Assembly: GCA_000621405.1 (NCBI GenBank)
Contig: JHYK01000004.1
Span: 168,706 to 232,705 of the forward strand
DNA from: Lachnospiraceae bacterium AC3007
Lineage (GTDB): Bacteria > Bacillota > Clostridia > Lachnospirales > Lachnospiraceae
DNA length: 64,000 nt
Reading direction: 5' to 3'
In this document: in pieces, positions 9,812 through 19,600 of the stretch
Layout: each line of letters starts with the position of its first letter
Position numbering within the stretch: the stretch's first letter is position 1
Made by a program: the position numbers and the translations under genes
The notes under the pieces: generated by a model
The model's database searches: none
What the model was told of the DNA's origin: nothing
What the model saw: only the letters and a program-made list of their open reading frames with translations

Positions 9812-10345
9812 ATGGAATACAGGAAGTTAGGCAAGAATTCTTCCCAGAGAAAGGCTCTGCTGAGGAATCAGGTCACGGCTCTCATCCTTAAAGAGAAGAT
9901 AGTCACGACCGAGGCAAGGGCCAAGGAAGTCCGCAAGATCGCGGAGCACCTTATCACACTTGCGATCAGGGAAAAGGATAATTTCACCGTAGAGAAAGTC
10001 AAGGTGAAGGTTCCCCGCAAAGATAAGGACGGCAAGCGCATCAAGGAGGAAAAGGACGGCAAGAAGGTAACGGTTTACGATGAGGTTGAAAAGGAGATCA
10101 AGAAAGACATGCCTTCAAGACTTCATGCTCGCCGCCAGATGCTCAAGGTCCTTTATCCTGTGACGGAAGTTCCCCAGGAAGGATCACAGAGGAAGAGGAA
10201 TACAAGGAAGGTAGATCTTCCCGCAAAACTCTTCGACGAGATCGCTCCCAGATATGTGGACAGGAAGGGCGGATACACACGTATCGTCAAGATCGGTCCC
10301 CGTCACGGAGATGCCGCAATGGAAGCGCTCATAGAGCTGGCCTGA
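9812..10345 (+). CDS. rplQ: 50S ribosomal protein L17 with internal insertion
   Basis: The N-terminal [20 protein letters not shown] and the following [15 protein letters not shown] are typical of L17, which lines the tunnel exit. At 177 residues it is longer than the roughly 115-130 of most L17. The extra length is a very charged block near residues 58-100 with several lysine-aspartate runs. Long L17 versions are, to my knowledge, common in Lachnospiraceae, so this is probably lineage-specific. It is the last gene of the superoperon; a terminator follows. Confidence 0.95.
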   Translation: MEYRKLGKNSSQRKALLRNQVTALILKEKIVTTEARAKEVRKIAEHLITLAIREKDNFTVEKVKVKVPRKDKDGKRIKEEKDGKKVTVYDEVEKEIKKDMPSRLHARRQMLKVLYPVTEVPQEGSQRKRNTRKVDLPAKLFDEIAPRYVDRKGGYTRIVKIGPRHGDAAMEALIELA

Positions 10346-10371
10346 TATTACGGGACAGGTTATTTTTCAAG

Positions 10372-10403
10372 CCGATGCAGGGTGAGCTCTGCATCGGTTT
10401 GTC
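10372..10403 (+). terminator. Rho-independent terminator after rplQ
   Basis: CCGATGCAG (10372-10380) pairs with CTGCATCGG (10389-10397) over an 8-nt loop, followed by TTTGTC. The 9-bp perfect stem closes the superoperon just before a new promoter at 10425. The T-run is short. Confidence 0.75.
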
Positions 10404-10424
10404 ATATCAAAGCCTTTATTTCAG

Positions 10425-10453
10425 TTGACCAGTTCTGAGGTAGGATTTATACT
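10425..10453 (+). promoter_or_regulatory. Sigma-A promoter for the STAS/anti-sigma/ecf operon
   Basis: TTGACC (10425-10430) and TATACT (10448-10453) lie 17 nt apart. The start of transcription would be near 10460. This rules out an apparent in-frame TTG start at 10459 for the next gene. Confidence 0.8.
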
Positions 10454-10494
10454 ATATTTTGTCGGTCAAAAGATTCGATCCAAGGAGGTATATG

Positions 10495-10791
10495 ATGCAG
10501 ATAGTAAAACAAAAGGAAGGTTCCAATCTTACAATATCACTGGAGGGGAGACTGGATACCACCACATCTCCGCAGCTTGAGGAAGAGCTTAAGCAGTCCC
10601 TTGACGGGATCACAGCTCTCGCATTTGACCTTGCGAAGCTTGAATATATTTCTTCTGCCGGCCTTCGTGTTCTTCTTTCCGCTCAGAAAGTCATGAACAA
10701 GCAGGGCGAGATGAAGGTTACCGGAGCTAATGACGAACTTAAGGAAATATTCGAAGTAACCGGATTTGTAGATATTCTTAATATAGAGTGA
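10495..10791 (+). CDS. STAS-domain anti-anti-sigma factor-like protein
   Basis: The protein of about 98 residues is a single STAS domain. It has the typical core LEGRLDTTTSPQLEEEL and FDLAKLEYISSAGLRVLLSA, in which the serine of SSAGLRVL is the usual phosphorylation site. The family binds and sequesters an anti-sigma kinase until phosphorylated. AAGGAGG (10482-10488) favours the ATG at 10495; the adjacent ATG at 10492 is possible. The next gene encodes a matching RsbW-like ATPase. No sigma factor gene is adjacent, so the target is unknown. Confidence 0.88.
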   Translation: MQIVKQKEGSNLTISLEGRLDTTTSPQLEEELKQSLDGITALAFDLAKLEYISSAGLRVLLSAQKVMNKQGEMKVTGANDELKEIFEVTGFVDILNIE

Positions 10792-10819
10792 TTTTAAGGA
10801 AGGTCTACGGTATATCTTT

Positions 10820-11287
10820 ATGGGGACTACGAGCATAGATCGCCCGGACGAGGAGCTCCGGTCGATCACTCTGCCGGCAGAACTTGAAAAACTTGAAGCA
10901 GTACAGGACTTTGTGGAGGCCATCATGGAGGAAGGCGGGGCCGGCATGAAGGTGATCTGTACTGTTAATATTGCCGTGGAAGAGATGTTTGTGAACGTAT
11001 GCCACTATGCTTATGGAGAAGACGGCGGGGAAGTAAAGGTTGAGGCCGGGATCATCAGTCAGAGCGGCCTGTCTGATAACGAAGGAGCAAAGGCGATACG
11101 GATCCGGCTTACTGACAGCGGGATCCCGTATGATCCGCTTGCCAAGGAGGATCCTGATATCACTCTTCCTGCCGAAGAAAGACCTATCGGTGGTCTCGGT
11201 ATATACATGGTCAAGAAAAGCATGGACCGCGTTTCATACGAGTACAAAGACGGGAAAAACATCTTTACGATGGAGAAAGGAATATGA
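10820..11287 (+). CDS. RsbW-like anti-sigma serine kinase
   Basis: The 155-residue protein has the GHKL ATPase boxes of the RsbW/SpoIIAB type: N box VNIAVEEMFVNV, G1 LTDSGIPYDP and G2 IGGLGIYMVKK. Such proteins phosphorylate a partner STAS protein, here probably the product of 10495-10791, and may bind a sigma factor. Its stop is 40 nt from ecfA1. No strong Shine-Dalgarno lies at normal distance from the ATG at 10820, so the exact start is less certain. Confidence 0.85.
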   Translation: MGTTSIDRPDEELRSITLPAELEKLEAVQDFVEAIMEEGGAGMKVICTVNIAVEEMFVNVCHYAYGEDGGEVKVEAGIISQSGLSDNEGAKAIRIRLTDSGIPYDPLAKEDPDITLPAEERPIGGLGIYMVKKSMDRVSYEYKDGKNIFTMEKGI

Positions 11288-11327
11288 TCAGGCTGTGTTG
11301 CTGAGAGCATAGCTTGATCTTCTTGTC

Positions 11328-12191
11328 ATGGCTATCGTAGAAACGCATGGTCTAAGCTTTGATTATATCCGCCGCGATGAAGAGGGAAACGTTTCTTCTA
11401 TCAACAGGGCTCTGGATGATGTGGAACTGTCCGTAAAAAAGGGAGAGTTCATAGCTATCCTCGGAGGCAACGGCTCGGGCAAATCCACTCTTGCAAAACA
11501 AATCAATGCGATCCTCTATCCTACAGAGGGTTATGTGCTTGTGGACGGGAAAAAGACGTCCGAAGAAGAGAACATTCTGGATATCCGCCAAAAGGCGGGG
11601 ATGATCTTTCAAAATCCTGATAATCAGATCATAGGTTCAATAGTTGAAGAAGATGTGGGATTCGGCCCGGAGAACATGGGCGTAGCTACTGACGACATCT
11701 GGCAGCGTGTGGAAGAATCCCTTAAGATCCTGGGCATGTGGGAATACCGCAAGCATTCTCCGATGCGCCTGTCCGGAGGACAGAAGCAGAGAGTTGCGAT
11801 CGCGGGTGTGGTCGCGATGCACCCCGAGTGCATCATAATGGACGAGCCCACCGCAATGCTCGATCCTGCGGGCCGAAAGGAAGTGATCAGGGCCGCAAGG
11901 GCTTTAAATGATGTCGAAAAGATCACCATAATCCTTATCACTCACTACATGGAGGAGGTCGTCTATGCCGACAGACTCTTTGTCATGCAGGACGGAAGGA
12001 TAAAAATGACAGGGACTCCCAGGGAGATCTTTTCAAGGGTTGAGGAGTTAGAGGAACTCCGGCTTGATGTTCCGCAGGCCACAAGGCTTGCTTATGAGCT
12101 GAAAAAGCGCGGGCTGTCCCTGCTGCCCGATGGTATCCTTACGGAGAAGGAATTGGTCACGGAACTATGTCGATCATACTCGATCATGTAA
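11328..12191 (+). CDS. ecfA1: ECF transporter ATPase EcfA1
   Basis: The 287-residue ABC ATPase has Walker [11 protein letters not shown]-loop FQNPDNQ, signature [13 protein letters not shown], Walker [14 protein letters not shown] and the switch histidine in ITHYMEEV. With EcfA2 and EcfT it forms the shared energy module for vitamin and metal S components, whose genes are usually elsewhere. It overlaps ecfA2 by 25 nt. The Shine-Dalgarno is poor. Confidence 0.95.
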   Translation: MAIVETHGLSFDYIRRDEEGNVSSINRALDDVELSVKKGEFIAILGGNGSGKSTLAKQINAILYPTEGYVLVDGKKTSEEENILDIRQKAGMIFQNPDNQIIGSIVEEDVGFGPENMGVATDDIWQRVEESLKILGMWEYRKHSPMRLSGGQKQRVAIAGVVAMHPECIIMDEPTAMLDPAGRKEVIRAARALNDVEKITIILITHYMEEVVYADRLFVMQDGRIKMTGTPREIFSRVEELEELRLDVPQATRLAYELKKRGLSLLPDGILTEKELVTELCRSYSIM

Positions 12192-13018
12192 ATTATATAT
12201 ACAGCAAAGGCACAAACGATGAAGTAAAGGCTCTCGATGACGTATCCTTTGAGATAAAGGATGGTGATTTCGTAGGGCTCATAGGTCATACCGGTTCCGG
12301 GAAATCCACTCTCGTGCAGCATCTGGACGGACTGCTTAAGGCCACTTCAGGCCATATCTACTACAACGGTGAAGATATATATGACAGGGACTTCGATATG
12401 AGGGCGCTGAGGGGTAAGGTCGGACTTGTGTTCCAGTATCCCGAGCATCAGCTTTTCGAAGAGGATGTGTTCAAGGATGTCTGTTACGGTCCCAGAAATA
12501 TGGGGCTGTCCGAAAAGGAGGCATCGCTCGCGGCTTATTCTGCCCTGAAGGCCGTCAAACTTCCGGACGAGTGCTTCTACGTATCTCCTTTTGAACTTTC
12601 AGGCGGGCAGAAAAGAAGAGCAGCTATAGCCGGTGTGCTCGCGATGAAGCCGGAGGTCCTGGTCCTGGATGAGCCTACAGCAGGGCTTGATCCCGAAGGA
12701 AGGGAAGAGATACTGGATCTTATGAAGGAACTTCATGATACCCGCGGCATCACTGTGATCCTGGTATCGCATTCCATGGAGGATGTGGCTGATTATGCGC
12801 ATCACATTATCGTCATGGAAAAGGGAAAGGTATTCATGTCGGGCACTCCCAGGGAGATCTATTCCCATATCGAGGAGCTTGAGAGCATAGGCCTTGCGGC
12901 ACCGAAGGTAACCTACATCATGCATGAACTGAAAAGGAGAGGCTTTGATGTGGATACCAGCATCACAGGTGTGAAGGAAGCAGTGGATTCGATAATAGGA
13001 GCCGTCTGGAATGCTTAG
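12167..13018 (+). CDS. ecfA2: ECF transporter ATPase EcfA2
   Basis: The 283-residue second ATPase has Walker [11 protein letters not shown]-loop [13 protein letters not shown], signature [13 protein letters not shown], Walker [14 protein letters not shown] and VSHSMEDV. It pairs with EcfA1 as an asymmetric ATPase dimer. The start ATG lies within ecfA1 and its end overlaps the ecfT start by 8 nt, so the three subunits are probably translated in a coupled way. Confidence 0.95.
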   Translation: MSIILDHVNYIYSKGTNDEVKALDDVSFEIKDGDFVGLIGHTGSGKSTLVQHLDGLLKATSGHIYYNGEDIYDRDFDMRALRGKVGLVFQYPEHQLFEEDVFKDVCYGPRNMGLSEKEASLAAYSALKAVKLPDECFYVSPFELSGGQKRRAAIAGVLAMKPEVLVLDEPTAGLDPEGREEILDLMKELHDTRGITVILVSHSMEDVADYAHHIIVMEKGKVFMSGTPREIYSHIEELESIGLAAPKVTYIMHELKRRGFDVDTSITGVKEAVDSIIGAVWNA

Positions 13019-13817
13019 GGAGATGACTATCGGACAATATTATCAGGCAGAGTCCAGACTGCACAGGCTTGACCCGCGGGTAAAATTAGTCGGGACCCTG
13101 ATATTCATAATCTCACTTTTTATCTCGCAGAAGGTGTCATGCTACGTGGCGGCCACGGTGTTCCTTATCTGCATGATCCGTCTTTCCCGTGTTCCCTTTT
13201 TGCATATGATAAAGGGCATGAAGGCCATAGCCTTCATAATGCTCATCACGGTTTTTTTTAATCTTGTATTTACTCCCGGTGAGGAGCTCGTAAGCTTCTG
13301 GGTATTTAAGATCACGTCTCAGGGCGTGAGGAATGCCATATTTACCGCTGTAAGGCTTACTTATCTGATCCTCGGCTCCTCCCTGATGACTCTTACGACC
13401 ACGCCGAACGATCTGACCGACGGACTGGAAAAAGGGCTTGGATTTATGAAAGTCTTTAAGCTCCCCGTTCACGAGATAGCAATGATGATGTCCATAGCGC
13501 TGAGGTTCATACCGATACTGCTGGAGGAGACTGATAAGATAATGAAGGCACAGCAGGCCCGCGGCGCTGACTTTGAAAGCGGCGGAATGATAAGGCGGGT
13601 CAGAGCCATGGTTCCGCTCCTTGTTCCTCTGTTTGTATCGGCTTTCAGAAGAGCCAATGATCTGGCGCTTGCGATGGAAGCCAGATGCTATCACGGGGGA
13701 GAGGGGAGGACTAAGATGAAGCCCCTTAAATACAAGCCCTGGGACTTCAGGGCCTATGTGATCCTGTTCTGCTACATCGCTCTTGTGGTCCTTTTTGGCA
13801 TAATTTCTCCGCTATGA
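13011..13817 (+). CDS. ecfT: ECF transporter transmembrane subunit EcfT
   Basis: The 268-residue membrane protein starts [20 protein letters not shown] and then LDPRVKLVG, typical of EcfT. Two coupling helices carry the Ala-Arg motifs QQARGADF and MEARCYHGGEGRT, which contact the ATPases. It links S components to EcfA1/A2. The ATGA overlap at 13814-13817 joins it to a membrane protein gene. Confidence 0.95.
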   Translation: MLREMTIGQYYQAESRLHRLDPRVKLVGTLIFIISLFISQKVSCYVAATVFLICMIRLSRVPFLHMIKGMKAIAFIMLITVFFNLVFTPGEELVSFWVFKITSQGVRNAIFTAVRLTYLILGSSLMTLTTTPNDLTDGLEKGLGFMKVFKLPVHEIAMMMSIALRFIPILLEETDKIMKAQQARGADFESGGMIRRVRAMVPLLVPLFVSAFRRANDLALAMEARCYHGGEGRTKMKPLKYKPWDFRAYVILFCYIALVVLFGIISPL

Positions 13818-15484
13818 TATCACTGGCTTTGGCATTGAGATATGACAGGAAGCTGACAGAGACGCTCCCTTCGGGAGTCTGTATTTTCATGCTGCTGGCT
13901 TATCTTCTCGGGATATCCGGACATATAAGCCATATCACGGAGCTGCTGCTCCTGTATGAGGCTTCCGGGATTGCGTACGGTCTGTATCTTATCCTTGTAA
14001 AGAAGAAAAAAGACATAACGGACCCTTTCATGGATCCGGGCATCCCCGTTATGATCCTCATACTTACGGCTGCATGGTTTTTGAGTCTTCATATGAGGGT
14101 CACCAATTTTGATGATTTTCACTCATGGGCGATCACGCCCAAAGATATATTCTATGTGAACGGTCTTCCTACAGGAGGAATGGCCAGTACGTTCTACAGG
14201 GATTATTTTCCGGTCGTGTACTTCATGGACTTTCTCATGTTCCGGCTGCTTGGCAGATTCAGCGAGAGCGCCATGTTCTTTGTCCTTTGGGCGCTTATGA
14301 TCATATCTCTTTCCGAATTCTTTCACAGGAGGAAGGAGGATGATGTCATCAGGTACATTCTCAGGGTATCAGCCGGCATCATGCTGCCTTTTCTTTTTTC
14401 TTTCCAGTTCCTGCACTGCCTGGGAACGGATATCCTGGCTGCCACGTTTTTCGGCGCGGCCATGATATATATCATGAAAGAAGATCCGGATGATCACGGA
14501 ACGGGCGGGACGGCTTTCTTTTATATCAGGCTCGTGCCCCTTATCACGGTTCTTGCAATGCTGAAGACCACGTCAGCTGTACTGACTGCGGTCTGCGTTA
14601 TGCTGTACTGCGTGCGTTTTCTGCATCCAAAGCAGGTGTCATCCTGGCTCAAAGCGGCCCTGCTCCCGGCATGCTCAGTGGCGTTCTGGCTTTCGTGGAA
14701 GATATTCTGTTCCGCAAAAGGGAATACCACCTATCTTTCGGACAATCTGAACAACAACCTCACACAGGGGAGCGCGGGGATCCCGTATTACGCAGCATCT
14801 ACAATAAAAGATTTTATTTCCAGGCTTTTCACGTACGGATTAAATGACGGCACAACAGGACTTACAAGTGGTATAATAGTGCTGGTATTTGTCGGAGCGT
14901 TCGCGGTATACATCAGGGAAAACGGCAGGACTCTGCGGAATGTTCTTGCTCCGGTCACGATCCTTTTGGGAATGACCGGTTATCTTCTCATGATGATATA
15001 CGTGTATCTGTTCGTCTTCGAGGAATGGGAGGCGCTGTCCCTTTCAAGTTATGACAGATACATAGCCACATACTTTGGCGCCATGCTCTGTCTTGTGCTG
15101 TATATGCTCTACAGGTCGAAGATCATGCCTTCATGGGGCGGGATCATGCTCGCTCTCGTTCTGGCATTTACGATCAATTACCCGTATGTGGCACGCACCA
15201 TGATCCCCTCTGCCTATGAAAAGGAATTCGGAGGCGTAATAGAGAGCATAGATGCCATTGAGGAGGAATTTCTTGCCGCATCGGGAGGCATGCCCGGATA
15301 TGGGGAGAGCATACTGGCAGTGGATCACACACGTGATCAGCTGAGAGCAAAGGTGATACCCTATGCTGCGGTTCCCGGAGTCACAAGGCTTGTGCAGCCT
15401 GATGAGAACGGGAAGATGCCGGATGAGGCTGAGATAAGGGAGATGGCCGACGAATACGATGCCAGGATCATCGAGTTAAAATAA
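13814..15484 (+). CDS. Polytopic membrane protein, possible GT-C glycosyltransferase
   Basis: The 556-residue protein has many hydrophobic helices over residues 1 to about 460 and a soluble C-terminal tail. After two or three N-terminal helices a conserved-looking acidic loop reads NFDDFHSWAI, which resembles the first extracytoplasmic loop of GT-C glycosyltransferases. The next gene encodes a polyprenyl-phosphate-type GT2, the usual donor maker for GT-C enzymes. Together they suggest glycosylation of an envelope polymer. I do not recognise a precise family; the function is inferred from topology and neighbour. Confidence 0.6.
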   Translation: MISLALALRYDRKLTETLPSGVCIFMLLAYLLGISGHISHITELLLLYEASGIAYGLYLILVKKKKDITDPFMDPGIPVMILILTAAWFLSLHMRVTNFDDFHSWAITPKDIFYVNGLPTGGMASTFYRDYFPVVYFMDFLMFRLLGRFSESAMFFVLWALMIISLSEFFHRRKEDDVIRYILRVSAGIMLPFLFSFQFLHCLGTDILAATFFGAAMIYIMKEDPDDHGTGGTAFFYIRLVPLITVLAMLKTTSAVLTAVCVMLYCVRFLHPKQVSSWLKAALLPACSVAFWLSWKIFCSAKGNTTYLSDNLNNNLTQGSAGIPYYAASTIKDFISRLFTYGLNDGTTGLTSGIIVLVFVGAFAVYIRENGRTLRNVLAPVTILLGMTGYLLMMIYVYLFVFEEWEALSLSSYDRYIATYFGAMLCLVLYMLYRSKIMPSWGGIMLALVLAFTINYPYVARTMIPSAYEKEFGGVIESIDAIEEEFLAASGGMPGYGESILAVDHTRDQLRAKVIPYAAVPGVTRLVQPDENGKMPDEAEIREMADEYDARIIELK

Positions 15485-15500
15485 GACCCGGGAGATACGG

Positions 15501-16502
15501 ATGAAGACAGCAGTACTTATTCCATGCTACAACGAAGCAAAATCCATCAGATCGGTGGTCGAAGATTTCCGGAAGAACCTGCCGGATGCGACGATCTATG
15601 TATATGACAATAACTCCACTGACGGCACGGCGGATATTGCGCGTGAAGCAGGGGCAGTGGTCAGACGGGAAGTCAGGCAGGGCAAAGGCAATGTCATCCG
15701 GACCATGTTCAGGGAGGTGGATGCCGACTGCTACATCATGGTGGACGGAGATAATACCTATCCCGCATCATTTGCGCCCGAATTCAGGAGATATGTGCTT
15801 CAGGGTAAGGCCGACATGGTGATAGGAGACCGTCTTTCTTCGACATATTTCAAGGAGAATAAAAGGCCCTTCCACGGATTCGGCAACCGTCTGGTCCGGG
15901 GACTTATCAATCATCTGTTTCATTCCCGCATCAACGATATAATGACCGGCGCGAGAGCTTTTTCCCGCGACTTTGTCAAAAGCTTTGCCATTCTTTCCAA
16001 GGGCTTTGAGATAGAGACAGAGATGACGATATTCGCTCTGGAGAATAATTTCCGGATCGCGGAGATCCCGATAGAATACAGGGACAGGGACGCGGACAAT
16101 CCGTCAAAGCTCTCGACTTATTCGGATGGATTCAAGGTTTTAAAGACTATATTCAGACTCTTAAGGGACGACAAACCGGGTGCTTTTTTCGGGACTATAG
16201 GCACTGCAACGATCCTTGTCGGGCTTGGGTTTTTCGTTCCCATCGTCATGGAGTATTCGCAGACAGGGAAGGTTCCGAGATACCCGACTCTCATAGTACT
16301 AGTGGCGCTCTGGGTTATAGGGATTCTCAGTATCTTTGCGGGTATGATACTATCGCTTGTTAATACCAGGGCGAAGCAGGAATTTGAAAGATACGTGAGC
16401 CTTCTGTATATCACGGACAAGAGACACGCAGATGACATGGAGGAAGCCGGAGGGACAGCGTCTTTGGGACGCGGCGGTGTCTGGCGAGGCTGGAATGAAT
16501 GA
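15501..16502 (+). CDS. GT2 glycosyltransferase, polyprenyl-phosphate sugar synthase type
   Basis: The 333-residue protein starts with a GT2 domain: AVLIPCYNEAKSIRSVVEDF, then DNNSTDGTADIA and the metal-binding segment MVDGDNTYP. Two C-terminal hydrophobic helices (roughly residues 225-295) anchor it in the membrane, as in DPM1/GtrB-like enzymes that load a sugar onto undecaprenyl phosphate. The partner is probably the upstream membrane protein. Its end overlaps the truA start by 8 nt. Confidence 0.85.
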   Translation: MKTAVLIPCYNEAKSIRSVVEDFRKNLPDATIYVYDNNSTDGTADIAREAGAVVRREVRQGKGNVIRTMFREVDADCYIMVDGDNTYPASFAPEFRRYVLQGKADMVIGDRLSSTYFKENKRPFHGFGNRLVRGLINHLFHSRINDIMTGARAFSRDFVKSFAILSKGFEIETEMTIFALENNFRIAEIPIEYRDRDADNPSKLSTYSDGFKVLKTIFRLLRDDKPGAFFGTIGTATILVGLGFFVPIVMEYSQTGKVPRYPTLIVLVALWVIGILSIFAGMILSLVNTRAKQEFERYVSLLYITDKRHADDMEEAGGTASLGRGGVWRGWNE

Positions 16503-17265
16503 CGATATCCGCCGCATCCTTTTACGGGTGGCTTACGACGGAACAGCCTATCATGGCTTTGCCTTGTTAAAGGATGACAGCGAGACGATAGAAGGGCATC
16601 TGGAAGAGGCTCTTGGCAGCCTGCATGGAGAGCCGGTCTGTGTCATAGGCACTTCGAGGACGGACTCCGGAGTGCATGCCCTCGGTAATGCCGTGGTCTT
16701 TGATACCGCAAGTTCCATACCTGCGGAAAACTTCCCGGATGCGATCAATACCAGGCTTCCGTCGGATATCAGGGTAAGAAGCGCCATGGAGGTCAGTTCT
16801 GATTTCCATCCCCGACATACTGATACCATAAAGACTTACCGCTATGCGATAGACAATGAGAGGATAGCGGATCCCTTGAGATCGCGCTATTTTATGCATG
16901 TCGGATATAAGCTTGATACTGACAGGATGAATGAAGCGGCATCTCCCCTCGTCGGAGAGCATGATTTCAAAAGTTTCTGCTCGGTACATACGCAGGCTAA
17001 GACTACTGTGAGGCACATCACCGGTATCAAAGTGGAACGTAACGATACGGAGATATATATCACGGTAAAAGGATATGGTTTTCTTTACAATATGGTCAGG
17101 ATCATAGCCGGGACTCTTATAGAAGCCGGGCGTGGAAAGCTTGATGCCGGGGATGTTTCGAGGATCCTTCAGGCAGCGGACAGAAGCGCGAACCCTGCCC
17201 CCACCGCCGAGGCCAAAGGGCTTACCCTTATGGATATAGATTTTCTTTCCCTTGGACCGGCCTGA
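16495..17265 (+). CDS. truA: tRNA pseudouridine(38-40) synthase
   Basis: The start at 16495 gives 256 residues beginning MNDDIRRILLRVAYDGTAYH, the normal N-terminus; an earlier in-frame ATG at 16432 would add 21 unrelated residues inside the preceding gene. The catalytic aspartate is in GTSRTDSGVHALGN. Further motifs are HPRHTDTIKTYRY and GYGFLYNMVRIIAGTLIE. It modifies uridines 38-40 of tRNA anticodon arms. In related genomes truA often precedes rplM-rpsI; here they lie 12 kb apart. Confidence 0.95.
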   Translation: MNDDIRRILLRVAYDGTAYHGFALLKDDSETIEGHLEEALGSLHGEPVCVIGTSRTDSGVHALGNAVVFDTASSIPAENFPDAINTRLPSDIRVRSAMEVSSDFHPRHTDTIKTYRYAIDNERIADPLRSRYFMHVGYKLDTDRMNEAASPLVGEHDFKSFCSVHTQAKTTVRHITGIKVERNDTEIYITVKGYGFLYNMVRIIAGTLIEAGRGKLDAGDVSRILQAADRSANPAPTAEAKGLTLMDIDFLSLGPA

Positions 17266-17268
17266 CAG

Positions 17269-17277
17269 TGATATACT
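17269..17277 (+). promoter_or_regulatory. Extended -10 promoter for the hydratase gene
   Basis: TGATATACT at 17269-17277 is an extended -10 (TGn followed by TATACT). A possible -35, TTGGAC at 17252-17257, is spaced 14 nt away, which is short, so activity would rest on the extended motif. It is placed directly after truA and 40 nt before the ATG at 17318. Confidence 0.5.
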
Positions 17278-17317
17278 ATGACGTACAGATTATTGGAGTA
17301 TGACGGAGGAATGAAAA

Positions 17318-19597
17318 ATGACTGCAGTAAATGAGGCGATAAAAGTACTGGGACACGGAGCGTACCTGACTGATTCCGGAAAGATAAGCGAGACGGCGCC
17401 GGTATCAAAGGATGAGGCATTAAAGGGAACGATCGCCTATGGCATATTAAAGTCGCATAACAAGTCGGAGGATATGGAGTCGCTCAGGATCAGATTTGAC
17501 TGTCTGACGTCTCACGACATCACTTATGTGGGCATAATCCAGACCCTCAGGGCTTCGGGGATAGAAAAGTTCCCTGTTCCCTATATACTGACGAACTGCC
17601 ATAATTCTCTTTGCGCCGTTGGCGGGACGATCAATGAAGACGATCATGTCTTCGGCCTTTCAGCCGCAAAAAGATACGGCGGAGTGTATGTGCCCCCTCA
17701 TCAGGCAGTCATACACCAGTATGCGCGCGAGATGCTAGCAGGATGCGGAAAGATGATCCTGGGATCTGATTCTCATACACGCTACGGAGCTCTTGGCACG
17801 ATGGCTATGGGAGAAGGTGGCGGAGAGCTCGTGAAGCAGCTTTTATCCCAGACCTATGATATCAAACGGCCTGACGTGGTGGCTGTGGTCCTTACGGGTG
17901 AGCCCTCATTCGGAGTGGGACCTCAGGACGTGGCCATAGCTCTTATCGGAAAACTGTTTGCCGACGGAACCGTAAAAAACAAAGTCATGGAATTTGTGGG
18001 TCCCGGAGTTGAGAAGCTGTCCGTGGACTTCCGTATAGGCATAGATGTCATGACGACAGAGACCACATGCCTGTCATCCATATGGCGTACGGACGGAAAG
18101 ACAGAAGAATGGCTTGCTCTTCACGGCAGGGCTTCGGACTACAGAGAATTAAAACCGGCTGAGAACGCCTGGTATGATGAGGTCGTCGAAGTGGATCTTG
18201 GAAAGATAAAGCCAATGATCGCAATGCCCTTCCATCCGTCAAATGCCTATTCCATTGATGAGGTTAACGAGAACCTCAATGATGTGCTGCACGAGGTAGA
18301 GGAGAGGGCGAAGGTGGCCTTCGGTGACAGGGTCACGGTCGATCTTACAAAAAAAGTACATCGGGGAAGACTGCTTGTGGATCAGGGTATCATAGCGGGC
18401 TGCGCCGGAGGCGGATTCGAGAATCTCTGCGCTGCAGCGGACATACTGGACGGCGCGGATATTGGGGCGGATGAGTTTACCATGAGCGTATATCCGGCAT
18501 CCATGCCTGTCTACGCCGAGCTTGTCAAAAACGGAGCGATCAGTAAATTCATCGACTCCGGAGTGGTCGTAAAGACCTGCTTCTGCGGACCGTGCTTTGG
18601 CGCCGGTGACACGCCTGCAAACAATGCTTTCTCAATCAGGCACTCGACAAGGAACTTCCCCAACAGGGAGGGCTCCAAGGTACAGAACGGGCAGATATCT
18701 TCGGTCGCTCTGATGGATGCAAGATCAATCGCCGCAACCGCGGCGAACAAAGGATACCTTACGGGCGCCGACAGGCTGGATGTAAGGATCGGAGAATACA
18801 AGTACTTCTTTGACAGCGCGATATATGACAAGAGAGTGTTTGATTCGAAGGGGACGGCTGATGAGACACAGGAGGTCATACTCGGACCGAATATCAAGGA
18901 CTGGCCGGATATGGTAGCCCTGACCGATAATCTCCTGCTGCGTGTCGTATCTGAGATCCATGATCCCGTTACCACTACCGACGAGCTGATACCTTCGGGC
19001 GAGACATCCTCCTTCAGATCTAATCCGCTGGGGCTTGCAGAATTCACCCTGTCGAGGAAGGATCCGGAATATGTGGGCCGTGCCAAGGCAGTGAGAGAAT
19101 ATGAATCGGCGAGAGAAAAGGGAGAAGATCCTGCGGCAGTGTCAGGGGATGGAGCCTTCTCTCAGGCCTGGGATGCCGTAAGGAAGGATTACGCCGGCGC
19201 TGACTGGAAGAATACCGGTATAGGAAGCGTGATATTTGCGGTAAAGCCCGGCGACGGATCAGCCAGGGAACAGGCAGCATCCTGCCAGAAGGTGCTTGGG
19301 GGCTGGGCCAATATAGCGAACGAATATGCCACCAAGAGATACAGATCAAACCTCATCAACTGGGGCATGATACCGTTTGTCATTCAGGAGGGCGCTCTTC
19401 CCTTCAGTAATCTGGACCACATATTCATTCCGGGCATCAGGAAGGCGATAGAAGACAAGGCATCCGAGATAAAAGCAGTGGCTTTGACAAAAGATGGCAG
19501 CAAAGAATTTGTGCTGACCGTGGGAGATCTGACAGACAGAGAAAGAGAGATAATCCTGGACGGCTGTCTGATCAATTATAACCGGAAGAACAGATAG
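17318..19597 (+). CDS. Aconitase-family hydratase (YbhJ-like)
   Basis: The 759-residue protein has the aconitase catalytic layout. [12 protein letters not shown] lies near residue 94, [20 protein letters not shown] in the first third, [12 protein letters not shown] near residue 361, and [18 protein letters not shown] near residue 420, which supplies the CxxC-type cysteines of the 4Fe-4S cluster. A swivel-like domain ends the protein. The overall form resembles the poorly characterised E. coli YbhJ group rather than citrate-cycle aconitase, so the substrate is unknown. It stands alone, convergent with the next gene with only 3 nt between the stops. Confidence 0.85.
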   Translation: MTAVNEAIKVLGHGAYLTDSGKISETAPVSKDEALKGTIAYGILKSHNKSEDMESLRIRFDCLTSHDITYVGIIQTLRASGIEKFPVPYILTNCHNSLCAVGGTINEDDHVFGLSAAKRYGGVYVPPHQAVIHQYAREMLAGCGKMILGSDSHTRYGALGTMAMGEGGGELVKQLLSQTYDIKRPDVVAVVLTGEPSFGVGPQDVAIALIGKLFADGTVKNKVMEFVGPGVEKLSVDFRIGIDVMTTETTCLSSIWRTDGKTEEWLALHGRASDYRELKPAENAWYDEVVEVDLGKIKPMIAMPFHPSNAYSIDEVNENLNDVLHEVEERAKVAFGDRVTVDLTKKVHRGRLLVDQGIIAGCAGGGFENLCAAADILDGADIGADEFTMSVYPASMPVYAELVKNGAISKFIDSGVVVKTCFCGPCFGAGDTPANNAFSIRHSTRNFPNREGSKVQNGQISSVALMDARSIAATAANKGYLTGADRLDVRIGEYKYFFDSAIYDKRVFDSKGTADETQEVILGPNIKDWPDMVALTDNLLLRVVSEIHDPVTTTDELIPSGETSSFRSNPLGLAEFTLSRKDPEYVGRAKAVREYESAREKGEDPAAVSGDGAFSQAWDAVRKDYAGADWKNTGIGSVIFAVKPGDGSAREQAASCQKVLGGWANIANEYATKRYRSNLINWGMIPFVIQEGALPFSNLDHIFIPGIRKAIEDKASEIKAVALTKDGSKEFVLTVGDLTDREREIILDGCLINYNRKNR

Positions 19598-19600
19598 GAC

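Noticed and set aside
10459..10491. TTG start at 10459 for the STAS gene
   Set aside because: It lies at the expected transcription start of the promoter at 10425-10453 and has no ribosome-binding site; ATG 10495 follows AAGGAGG at proper distance.
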